Of a DNA stretch of 10,275 nucleotides, positions 1 to 7,696 are shown one piece after another. The stretch is taken from assembly GCA_937907405.1 (NCBI GenBank), contig CALCIC010000003.1:1-10275 (forward strand). Direction: 5' to 3'. The position numbers and the translations under genes were made by a program. Below the pieces are notes generated by a model. The model worked only from the letters and a program-made list of their open reading frames with translations, searched no databases and was not told where the DNA came from. This DNA is from an uncultured Isosphaeraceae bacterium. GTDB lineage: Bacteria; Planctomycetota; Planctomycetia; Isosphaerales; Isosphaeraceae. Position 1 is the first letter of the stretch; every line of letters begins with the position of its first letter.

Positions 1-405
1 CATGTGGAACTCCAGCTCCGACCTGAGCCCGTCGAAGACCTCTCGCAACTCGATCAACTCGGGATGGCCGCCGCCGTGGACCTGCGCGACCTTGTCCGCG
101 TGGGCCTTCAGCCTCGGCAACTCGCGGCGGAGGGGCTCGTGGTGGGTCTCCACGATATGGTCGATCAGCGCGCCCATCGGCTCGGCCGCCCAGTCCCGCC
201 GATCGTCCGAGCGGCCGTCGGCGTCCAACGCCTCGATCGCGCGAAGGACCTCGTCGACGTCCAGCCCCTTCTCCCGGCAGACCTGGTCCAGCGGCCGCCG
301 ACCGCCGCAGCAGTAATCGATGCCCAGGCGGTCGAAGACGCGGGACCGACCCATGTTTTCCGTCACGAACTGGCCGACCGGGGTTTTCGCGTTCGGGGAA
401 CTCAT
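1..405 (-). CDS. ric: RIC/YtfE/ScdA-type iron-sulfur cluster repair di-iron protein (3' part cut off by window edge)
   Basis: Reading the minus strand from the ATG at 405-403 gives 135 open residues that run off the window. Residues 28-35 read GIDYCCGG, the signature of the ScdA N-terminal domain with its cysteine pair (C32, C33). The region around residues 79-97 (ALIDHIVETHHEPLRRELP) begins the hemerythrin-like four-helix bundle. H83 and H134 sit where the first two iron-ligand histidines of E. coli YtfE lie, and the last visible residues (LEFHM) fit the second ligand helix. Family members are cytoplasmic proteins of about 220-240 residues that restore Fe-S clusters damaged by nitric oxide or oxidants, so roughly 85-100 residues are missing, with the remaining ligands. 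The start is supported by GGAGAAGG about 6 bases upstream. It is divergent from a Mo/Fe-S nitrogen-oxide-type enzyme operon, which suits a role in NO defence, but co-regulation is inferred. The family call is firm; the missing part cannot be judged. Confidence 0.92.
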   Translation of the reverse strand, partial: MSSPNAKTPVGQFVTENMGRSRVFDRLGIDYCCGGRRPLDQVCREKGLDVDEVLRAIEALDADGRSDDRRDWAAEPMGALIDHIVETHHEPLRRELPRLKAHADKVAQVHGGGHPELIELREVFDGLRSELEFHM

Positions 406-497
406 CGTAGTCCTTCTCCATCGGGTTGGACGAGATCGATCAAGGTCATGGACAAGAATCGAAGCCGCCGAGGCGTCGTTCTTCATGCGAATTAGAC

Positions 498-519
498 ATT
501 TGGACCTAGACATCCAATT
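498..519. promoter_or_regulatory. Imperfect inverted repeat, candidate operator
   Basis: ATTTGGA (498-504), eight bases, then TCCAATT (513-519): the arms match in six of seven positions when one is reverse-complemented. A direct repeat TAGACAT (493-499 and 507-513) overlaps it with a 14-base period. Both lie in the only AT-rich patch between the divergent genes, a position suited to a dimeric regulator acting on both. Rrf2-family NO or Fe-S sensors such as NsrR bind sites of this general size, but I do not recognise the motif and no regulator gene is in the window. The function is a guess from position and symmetry. Confidence 0.35.
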
Positions 520-545
520 ATAGGGTTGCTAGGATGAAATCGCAA

Positions 546-563
546 GGGGCCGACGGCGGCCCC
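546..563. other. GC-rich hairpin in the presumed operon leader
   Basis: GGGGCC (546-551) and GGCCCC (558-563) are perfect complements around a six-base loop. It lies about 110 bases before the first gene of the operon. There is no T-run after it, so it is not a classical intrinsic terminator. In DNA this GC-rich such stems arise by chance, so a leader-RNA function is only a possibility. Confidence 0.2.
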
Positions 564-660
564 GGGCGCCCGACTCGCCGCATGGTCGGGGTTTCTTCTC
601 ACGGTCCCGGTTCGACGATCACCACGGTTCGCAGCCGTCGGGGCGCGGGCGTGGTCGAAT

Positions 661-672
661 GAGAGGGCTCTC
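661..672 (+). promoter_or_regulatory. Ribosome binding site inside a short palindrome (GAGAGGGCTCTC)
   Basis: GAGAGG ends nine bases before the ATG at 676 and is the only Shine-Dalgarno-like sequence there, so it supports this start. The same bases form GAGAG-GG-CTCTC. The two-base loop is too small for a stable RNA hairpin, so the symmetry may be chance. Confidence 0.35.
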
Positions 673-675
673 ACG

Positions 676-2421
676 ATGAATACAGCCGCCGACCTTCGCA
701 GCGACGGGGGGCGTCCCCCGGATCGACGGAACGTGTTGGTTACGGCGACGCGGCTCTTGACGGTCGCGGCGTCGGGTCTCGCCCTATCGGGCGCGTGGGG
801 ATGCGGCTCGCAGGCCCCTCCGGCGACGGCCCCCCCGCCCGGGGGGGGCGTGACGCGCGTAGCAGCGGTCTCGACCCCGGCCCTGACGCCGGCGGCGCCG
901 GCGGCGGCGAGTGGTTCGGTGCTTTACGGCCGATACTGCGCGGCGTGCCACGGTGAGACGGGAGGGGGCGACGGGCTGGCGGCTCGGTATCTCTACCCCA
1001 AGCCTCGGGACTTCCGCCAAGGGCGGTTCCGGCTGGTGACGACCACGAATCAGGCGCCCTCGGACGACGACTTGATGCGGGTGTTGGAGCGAGGCATGCC
1101 CGGCTCGTCGATGTTCCCATTCGCCCATCTCCCGGAAGAGGAGAGGAAGGCGCTGGTCGCGGAGGTGCGGCTGAAGGTCCGCCAGGGGGTTGAGGATCGT
1201 CTCCGCCAGGAGGCCAAGGAATTCGGCGAGGAGTTCGATCCCAAGGAGTTGGAGGCGGTGCTCGCGACGCGGACTCAGCCCGGGTCTCGGCTCGAAGCGC
1301 CCGACGACTTCCCGCTGATGGGGGCGGAATCGGTGGCCCGAGGAGGGGCGCTGTACCGAAAGAGCTGCGCCTCTTGCCACGGCGACGCCGGCAAGGGGGA
1401 CGGCGTCCAGGCGCAGCAGGACGAGTCCGGCATGCCGATCCGGCCCCGCGACTTCACACAGGGGGTCTTCAAGGGGGGGCGCGACCGCGATCAGCTCTAT
1501 GCGCGGATCATGCTGGGGGTCCCCGGCACGCCCATGCCGTCGTCGTCGAGCACGTTCTCGCCGACCGAGGCGGGCGACGTCGTCAACTTCATCCTGTCGC
1601 TTTCCTCGGCCGCGACGGTCGATCGGGTCGAACACCACCGCAAGCGGGTGTTCGCCTGGTGGATGACCCAGCCGTTCCCCGAGGACGCGGTCCCTGAATC
1701 GGTCTGGGCCCGCGCCGAATCGACGTCGGTCGTCGCCAGTCCGCTCTGGTGGCGCGATCACGAGGACCCGGACCTGACCGTGCAGGCGGCGCACGACCGA
1801 GGAACACTGGCGATCCGCCTGAGCTGGCGCGACGCCACGGCCGATTCGTCGGCGATCCGCACCCAGGACTTCCCCGACATGGCGGCCGTGCAGTTGTTCA
1901 AGGGAAAGCGCGAGCCGTTCCTGGGCATGGGGGCGACGGACGAGCCGGTGGACGTCTGGCTCTGGAACGCGGCCGCCCAGGCCGACCTCAAGGAGTACGC
2001 CGACGTCGATACGGCGCACCCTGACATGGCCGTCGATCGATATCCGTTCGAGACCCCTTCCGACGGTCCTAGGGCGCACCCGACGGATCATCAGCCCAAG
2101 GGCTTCGTGACCGCCTGGGACGCGGGCAACCTCCGATCCGACCCGACCCGGGTCGCGGCCGGCGGGAGTCTCCACGCCCAGGGGTTCGGCAGCCTGACGA
2201 TGCGGCCGAAGGTCTCTCAGGCGGTCACGGCCCAGGGCCGGCGGGAAGGCGACCGCTGGGTGGTCGTCCTCCGCCGGCCGTTGAAGGCCGCCGCCGAGGA
2301 CGGCCTGTCGCTGGCCCCGGGCGAACGCGTCTCGATCGCGTTCGCCGTCTGGGACGGCGCGGCGCGCGACCGCAACGGGCAGAAACTCGTCACGATCTGG
2401 CACGACTTGGTCCTGGAGTGA
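676..2421 (+). CDS. Exported di-haem cytochrome c fused to an ethylbenzene-dehydrogenase-gamma-like haem b domain (NxrC-like electron-transfer subunit)
   Basis: A 581-residue protein. The N-terminus (1-45) has a twin arginine (R17 R18, RRNVL) and a hydrophobic stretch ending near residue 43, so it is exported; a Pro/Ala-rich linker follows to about 80. Two cytochrome c domains come next: CAACH at 88-92 with candidate distal ligands M141 or M146, and CASCH at 231-235 with M287 in GTPMP. A charged, probably helical stretch (about 150-200) lies between them. From about 330 to 581 the sequence fits the EB_dh family of haem b gamma subunits of type II DMSO-reductase enzymes: QDFPDMAAVQLF at 397-408, then GMGATDEPVDVWLW at 417-430 with M418 a likely axial haem ligand, and a closing LVTIWHDLVLE. 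It is first in the operon, 37 bases before the Mo subunit, and should carry electrons between the Fe-S subunit and a periplasmic partner. The cysteine at 43 lacks a good lipobox. The domains are clear; the substrate and partner are inferred. Confidence 0.85.
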   Translation: MNTAADLRSDGGRPPDRRNVLVTATRLLTVAASGLALSGAWGCGSQAPPATAPPPGGGVTRVAAVSTPALTPAAPAAASGSVLYGRYCAACHGETGGGDGLAARYLYPKPRDFRQGRFRLVTTTNQAPSDDDLMRVLERGMPGSSMFPFAHLPEEERKALVAEVRLKVRQGVEDRLRQEAKEFGEEFDPKELEAVLATRTQPGSRLEAPDDFPLMGAESVARGGALYRKSCASCHGDAGKGDGVQAQQDESGMPIRPRDFTQGVFKGGRDRDQLYARIMLGVPGTPMPSSSSTFSPTEAGDVVNFILSLSSAATVDRVEHHRKRVFAWWMTQPFPEDAVPESVWARAESTSVVASPLWWRDHEDPDLTVQAAHDRGTLAIRLSWRDATADSSAIRTQDFPDMAAVQLFKGKREPFLGMGATDEPVDVWLWNAAAQADLKEYADVDTAHPDMAVDRYPFETPSDGPRAHPTDHQPKGFVTAWDAGNLRSDPTRVAAGGSLHAQGFGSLTMRPKVSQAVTAQGRREGDRWVVVLRRPLKAAAEDGLSLAPGERVSIAFAVWDGAARDRNGQKLVTIWHDLVLE

Positions 2422-2427
2422 GCGATC

Positions 2428-2439
2428 GGCCGCAAGGCC
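2428..2439 (+). other. Small GNRA-loop hairpin between the first two operon genes
   Basis: GGCC-GCAA-GGCC forms a four-pair GC stem closed by a GCAA (GNRA-type) tetraloop. It lies seven bases after the stop of the cytochrome gene and eight bases before the GGGAG ribosome binding site (2447-2451) of the catalytic subunit. There is no T-run, so it is not a terminator. It could affect mRNA stability or the relative translation of the two genes, but the stem is short. Confidence 0.25.
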
Positions 2440-2458
2440 CCTTGGTGGGAGCACGAAG

Positions 2459-5400
2459 ATGATCCGACGCGATTTCCTCAAAGCGGCCATGACCGCCGCC
2501 GGCTCTGGCCTCCTGACGCCGAGGCTCTGGGCGTTCGACCCGATCAGCGTGGCCAATCCGCTGGGCGCCTACCCGTCGCGCGACTGGGAGCGGACCTACC
2601 GCGACCAATACCGCCACGACTCGACGTTCACCTGGGTCTGCGCCCCCAACGACACCCACATGTGCCGGCTTCGCGCCTTCGTGCGCAACGGCGTCATCCT
2701 CAGGAGCGAGCAGAACTACGACCACGACCGCTGCGGCGACATGTACGGCAACAAGGCCACCAAGGCGTGGAACCCACGGGGCTGCCCCAAGGGCTATACG
2801 ATGCACCGTCGGGTGTACGGCCCGTACCGCCTCCGCGGTCCGGTCGTCCGCAAGGGCTGGAAAGAATGGGCCGACGCCGGCTTCCCCGCGCTCTCCGACG
2901 ACCCCAAGCTCCGGACGACCTATCGGTTCGACGACCGGGGCAACGACGCGTTCGTGCGGGTCACGTGGGACGAGGTCTACCGCTACATCGCCGACGGCCT
3001 CGCGGCCGCCGCGCGGACCTACAGCGGCGCCGAGGGGAAGGCGAGGCTGGAGAAGGACGGCTACGACCCGCTGATGATCGACAAGGTCGAGGGCGCCGGC
3101 ACGCGAACGGTCAAGATCGGCGCGAACCTGCCGATCCACGGCGTGATCGGCAAGTTCGGGATCTACCGGCTGGTGAACATGCTGGGGCTGCTCGACCACC
3201 ACGTCCGGGGCGTCCCCCCCGAGGAGGCGCGCGGGGGACGCGACTGGAACGAGTACACCTGGCGCGGCGATCAGGCGCCGGGCCATCCGTTCGTCCACGG
3301 CCTTCAGACCGCCGACATGGACATGAACGACCTGCGGTTCTGCAAGCTGGTCATCCAGGTGGGAAAGAACCTGATCGAGAACAAGATGCCGGAGTCGCAC
3401 TGGCTCAACGAGGTGATGGAGCGAGGGGGCAAGCTCGTCGACGTCGCCCCCGAGTACAACGGGCCGGGCACCAAGTCGGACTACTGGATCGGCGTGCGGG
3501 CCGGTCTGTCGGACACGGCCGTCTTCCTCGGGACCACCAAGATCCTGATCGACGAGGGATGGTACGTCGCCGACTTCGTCCGCCGCTTCACCGACTTCCC
3601 GTTGCTGGTCCGCGTCGACACCCTGAAGCGGCTCCGCCCCGAGGAGGTCGTCGCCGGCTACACGCCCAAGGACATCAAGGAGGGGCCGTCGTACAAGATT
3701 CAGGGGTTGACCGACGAGCAGCGGGCGAAGATCGGCGACTTCTGCGTCTGGGACCCCAAGGCCGGCAAGATCGCGCCCCTCTCGCGCGACGAGGTAGGGG
3801 AGAAGATGCAGATCGAGCCCGCGCTTGAGGGGACGTTCAAGGTCCCCCTGCTCGACGGCTCGACCGCCGAGGTCATGCCGATCTTCGAGATGTACAAGCG
3901 GCACCTGGCCGATTACGACGTCAAGACCGTCGAGGAGATTTCGGGGGCCCCGGCCGCGCTGGTCCGCCGGCTGGCCTCGGACATCTGGGAGACGACCAAG
4001 GCGGGCCACCCCGTGTCGATCCACATCGGCGAGGGGATCAACCACTACTTCCACGCCACTCTGCACAACCGCGCCACCTACCTGCCAATGCTCCTGACCG
4101 GCAACATCGGCAAGCACGGCGCCGGCGTCTTCACCTGGGCCGGCAACTACAAGGGGGCCCTGTGGCAATCCTCCTCGTGGAGCGGGCCGGGGATCTTCTC
4201 GTACATCGCCGAGGACCCGTTCAGCCCCGTCATGGACGAGAACGCGCGGATCACGCACGAGCACCTTCGCCATACCAGCGAGACCGAGGACCCGTCGTAC
4301 TGGGCGTGCGGCGAGAAGGTGCTGGCCGTCGAGACCGACGAGGGCCGCAAGGTCTTCACCGGCAAGACGCACACGCCGACCCCCACCAAGGTCCTCTGGT
4401 ACAACAACGCCAACCATCTCAACCAGTCCAAGTGGGCCTACAACATCATCGTCAACACCCTGCCGAAGATGGATATGATCATCGACCAGCAGATCGAGTG
4501 GACCGGCTCGGCCGAATACGCCGACGTCGTGCTGCCGGTCAATTCGTGGGTCGAGTTCCAGGACCTGGAGATGGGCGCCTCGTGCTCGAACCCGTTCCTC
4601 CAGGTCTGGAAGGGGGGGATCAAGCCGGTGCACGACTCGCGCGACGACGGCGAGGTGTTCGCCGGCGTGGCCCGGGCCTTCACCGACCAGACCGGCGACA
4701 AGCGGTTCGCCGACTACTTCAAGTTCATCACCGAGAAGCAGGCCAAGGTGTACCTTCAGCGCGTGCTCGACAACTGCACGACCACCAGGGGGAGCGACGG
4801 CCCCTACGACGTCGACCGGCTGACCGCCGGCGAATACGGCGGCGAACCGGGCGCGGCCCTTTTGCTCTTCCGCACCTATCCGCGCGTCGCGTTCTGGGAG
4901 CAGATCCACGACTCGATCCCCTTCTACACCGACAGCGGACGCCTGGCCGGCTACTGCGACCTCCCCGAGGCGATCGAGTACGGCGAGAACCTGGTCTCGC
5001 ACCGCGAGGCCGTCGAGGCCACCCCGTACCTGCCCAACGTGATCGTTTCGTCCAGCGCGTTCATCCGTCCCAAGGACTACGGCATCCCGCTCGACACCAC
5101 CGACGCCGACCTTCGCCAGGTCCGCAACGTCCGGATGCCTTGGGACGAGGTCAAGAAGACGGTCAACCCCCTCTGGGCCCAGGGCTATCGGTCCTTCTGC
5201 TCGACCCCCAAGAGCCGTCATTCGACCCACTCGTCGTGGTCCACGGTCGACTGGCACTGGATCTGGAGCGACAACTTCGGCGATCCTTACCGGTCCGACA
5301 AGCGAGCGCCGGGGGTGTCCGACCGCCAGATCCAGATGAACCCCGATTCCGCCGCGGCGCTGGGGTTGCACGAGGGGGATTACGTCTACGTGGACGCCAA

Positions 5401-5926
5401 CCCGCTGGACCGGCCCTACGTCGGCTGGGACAAGGACGAGGGCTCGACGCGGCACAAGGCGTTCCGCTGCATGGTGCGGGTCAAGTACAACCCGGGCCTC
5501 CCCCCCGACTTCACGATCATGAAGCACACCGGACAAATCGCCTCCGAGCGAAGCGTCCGGGCGCACGAGACGCGCCCCGACGGCCGGGCCCTGGCCTCGG
5601 AGACCGGCTACCAGGCGAGCTACCGCTACGGCTCGCACCAGAGCATCACCCGCGGCTGGATGCCCCCGATGCACCAGACCGACACCCTGTTCCACAAGCG
5701 GACCGGTTCGATGAGCTTCATCTTCGGGTTCGACGTGGACAACCACGCCATCAACACCGTCCCCAAGGAGACCCTGATCAAGATCTCCAAGGCGGAGGAC
5801 GGGGGGATCGGCGGCGTCGGGGTCTGGGAGCCGGCGACCCGAGGCTACAGCCCGGGAGAATCGACCCCCGAGAGCGCGACCTACCTGACCGGCGGCTACG
5901 TGACGATCAAAGGCAAGACGTCCTGA
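2459..5926 (+). CDS. nxrA: Periplasmic molybdopterin oxidoreductase, nitrite oxidoreductase/nitrate reductase alpha subunit type
   Basis: An 1155-residue catalytic subunit of the type II DMSO-reductase family, which includes NarG, NxrA and perchlorate, selenate and ethylbenzene enzymes. It begins MIRRDFLKAA, a textbook Tat signal (RRDFLK), so the folded enzyme is exported. A [4Fe-4S] motif follows: C61-x3-D65-x3-C69-x39-C109, where NarG has H-x3-C-x3-C and a later Cys. D271 in WRGDQAPGHP lies where NarG has its Mo-binding aspartate. The body runs through the Mo-bisPGD domains: LIENKMPESHW (about 305-315), the GEGINHYFHATLHNRATYLP region (about 524-543), LWYNNANHLNQSKW (about 645-658), and a C-terminal dinucleotide-binding barrel (about 935-1130). 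Blocks such as GHPFVHGLQTAD are those I associate with Nitrospira/anammox NxrA. The start has GGGAG seven bases upstream. Likely reaction: nitrite to nitrate or the reverse at the Mo centre, in the periplasm with the iron-sulfur subunit at 6352. No frameshift is seen. Nitrate reductase or another oxyanion enzyme remains possible. Confidence 0.82.
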   Translation: MIRRDFLKAAMTAAGSGLLTPRLWAFDPISVANPLGAYPSRDWERTYRDQYRHDSTFTWVCAPNDTHMCRLRAFVRNGVILRSEQNYDHDRCGDMYGNKATKAWNPRGCPKGYTMHRRVYGPYRLRGPVVRKGWKEWADAGFPALSDDPKLRTTYRFDDRGNDAFVRVTWDEVYRYIADGLAAAARTYSGAEGKARLEKDGYDPLMIDKVEGAGTRTVKIGANLPIHGVIGKFGIYRLVNMLGLLDHHVRGVPPEEARGGRDWNEYTWRGDQAPGHPFVHGLQTADMDMNDLRFCKLVIQVGKNLIENKMPESHWLNEVMERGGKLVDVAPEYNGPGTKSDYWIGVRAGLSDTAVFLGTTKILIDEGWYVADFVRRFTDFPLLVRVDTLKRLRPEEVVAGYTPKDIKEGPSYKIQGLTDEQRAKIGDFCVWDPKAGKIAPLSRDEVGEKMQIEPALEGTFKVPLLDGSTAEVMPIFEMYKRHLADYDVKTVEEISGAPAALVRRLASDIWETTKAGHPVSIHIGEGINHYFHATLHNRATYLPMLLTGNIGKHGAGVFTWAGNYKGALWQSSSWSGPGIFSYIAEDPFSPVMDENARITHEHLRHTSETEDPSYWACGEKVLAVETDEGRKVFTGKTHTPTPTKVLWYNNANHLNQSKWAYNIIVNTLPKMDMIIDQQIEWTGSAEYADVVLPVNSWVEFQDLEMGASCSNPFLQVWKGGIKPVHDSRDDGEVFAGVARAFTDQTGDKRFADYFKFITEKQAKVYLQRVLDNCTTTRGSDGPYDVDRLTAGEYGGEPGAALLLFRTYPRVAFWEQIHDSIPFYTDSGRLAGYCDLPEAIEYGENLVSHREAVEATPYLPNVIVSSSAFIRPKDYGIPLDTTDADLRQVRNVRMPWDEVKKTVNPLWAQGYRSFCSTPKSRHSTHSSWSTVDWHWIWSDNFGDPYRSDKRAPGVSDRQIQMNPDSAAALGLHEGDYVYVDANPLDRPYVGWDKDEGSTRHKAFRCMVRVKYNPGLPPDFTIMKHTGQIASERSVRAHETRPDGRALASETGYQASYRYGSHQSITRGWMPPMHQTDTLFHKRTGSMSFIFGFDVDNHAINTVPKETLIKISKAEDGGIGGVGVWEPATRGYSPGESTPESATYLTGGYVTIKGKTS

Positions 5927-5935
5927 CCTCGCGAG

Positions 5936-5940
5936 GGAGG
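5936..5940 (+). promoter_or_regulatory. Ribosome binding site GGAGG that decides the start of the small gene
   Basis: GGAGG ends eight bases before the ATG at 5949, a normal spacing. The next in-frame ATG, at 5955, would be 14 bases away, which is too far. This favours the first ATG. Confidence 0.6.
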
Positions 5941-5943
5941 ATC

Positions 5944-5961
5944 TGGAAATGGAAATGGAAA
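5944..5961 (+). repeat. Three tandem copies of TGGAAA across a start codon
   Basis: TGGAAA is repeated exactly three times and spans the start of the 139-residue gene, producing the Met-Glu-Met-Glu N-terminus and two in-frame ATGs (5949, 5955). Because the unit is six bases, gain or loss of a copy keeps the frame and only changes the distance from the GGAGG site or the N-terminal length. Confidence 0.7.
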
Positions 5962-6351
5962 CGCAAGGCGGGACGGGGCGATTCGCGCCCAAGGTCCACC
6001 CGCTCTCTCGATCGGCGACCCCGGACGACCCCATGGACCTGAACGCCGCGGCCGTCCCGGGCGATCCCGACGTTCTGATCAACGCCTTGGTCCAGGAGTA
6101 CGCCTGGATGGGCTGGGACGGCGATGAGATCGCCGCGCTGTTCCACGACCCGTTCTACCCGATGCTCCACGGACTTCTTGAAGCCCTCGGCGAGACCGGC
6201 GTCCGCGACCGCATCAACGCCGTCTTCAACCGCGACGGCGTCTTCCGATTCCGTACCACGGTCCACGAGGCCCCCGACGACCACGACCACGAACCCGAGC
6301 CCGAGGTCGTCCAGATCGGCGCCTTCAACTTGAAGCGGAAGGAGCAAGACC

Positions 6352-6368
<17 letters not shown>
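5949..6368 (+). CDS. Uncharacterised 139-residue protein between the alpha and beta subunits
   Basis: I do not recognise this protein. It has no signal peptide or membrane segment, so it should be cytoplasmic. Residues 1-36 look disordered and contain an internal Met-Asp start-like point. Residues 37-104 form a compact, probably helical core with many aromatics (YAWMGWDGDEIAALF, then HDPFYPMLHGLLEALG). Residues 106-119 are rich in His, Asp and Glu (DDHDHEPEPE), followed by a basic QIGAFNLKRKEQ end. It starts 22 bases after the catalytic subunit and overlaps the iron-sulfur subunit by 17 bases, so translation is probably coupled. Lying between two subunits that are folded together before export, it may be an assembly factor, a small structural subunit carried out with the complex, or a metal or cofactor delivery protein. 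Its position is the only evidence. That it is a real gene is well supported by spacing, ribosome binding site and overlap. Confidence 0.8.
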
Positions 6369-7644
<1,276 letters not shown>

Positions 7645-7696
7645 ACCGACGACGATCGCGATCAAGCCCCCGCCTCCCGCGTCAGGAGATCAAGCG

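Larger units (their letters stand above)
406..675. promoter_or_regulatory. Divergent intergenic region between ric and the Nxr-like operon
   Basis: No convincing gene lies here. The region must carry the promoters of both divergent transcripts. Its only AT-rich part is about 490-540, where the inverted repeat at 498-519 sits. On the minus strand TCTAAT (complement of 491-496) matches a -10 box in five of six positions, but the best upstream partner, TTGGAT (complement of 512-517), is only 15 bases away, so it is weak. On the plus strand TATAGG (519-524) is a possible -10 box without a good -35. Bases 546-663 are GC-rich and form the likely leader of the downstream operon. A 42-codon frame (534-662) exists there but has no ribosome binding site or recognisable protein. 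No FNR-type TTGAT-N4-ATCAA site was seen. Confidence 0.5.

Noticed and set aside
4..495. Plus-strand frames across the first 500 bases
   Set aside because: The minus strand encodes a clear RIC/YtfE protein (GIDYCCGG, hemerythrin-like helices); the plus frames are shadows.
492..674. A 60-codon minus-strand frame and a 42-codon plus-strand frame (534-662) in the divergent intergenic region
   Set aside because: Neither has a convincing ribosome binding site or a recognisable or compositionally natural protein. Both cover the region expected to hold promoters and the leader.
784..2556. A 590-codon minus-strand frame opposite the cytochrome gene
   Set aside because: Arg/Pro-rich shadow sequence without recognisable domains. 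The plus strand has two CxxCH motifs and an EB_dh-like domain.
4162..6042. A 626-codon plus-strand frame overlapping the catalytic subunit, and similar overlapping frames at 6471-8210 and 6325-7665
   Set aside because: Arg/Pro/Gly-rich products typical of alternate frames in very GC-rich DNA. They cross real gene boundaries and have no family features.
2390..6082. A 1230-codon open frame on the minus strand opposite the catalytic subunit gene
   Set aside because: It is the antisense shadow of a GC-rich gene: low-complexity Val/Asp/Arg/Leu-rich protein, no family signature. The plus-strand frame has clear Tat, Fe-S and Mo-binding motifs.
7654..7663. Perfect 10-base palindrome GATCGCGATC between the beta subunit and chaperone genes
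   Set aside because: Short, made of common GATC/CG words in this DNA, with no T-run or neighbouring copies; likely chance rather than a terminator or operator.
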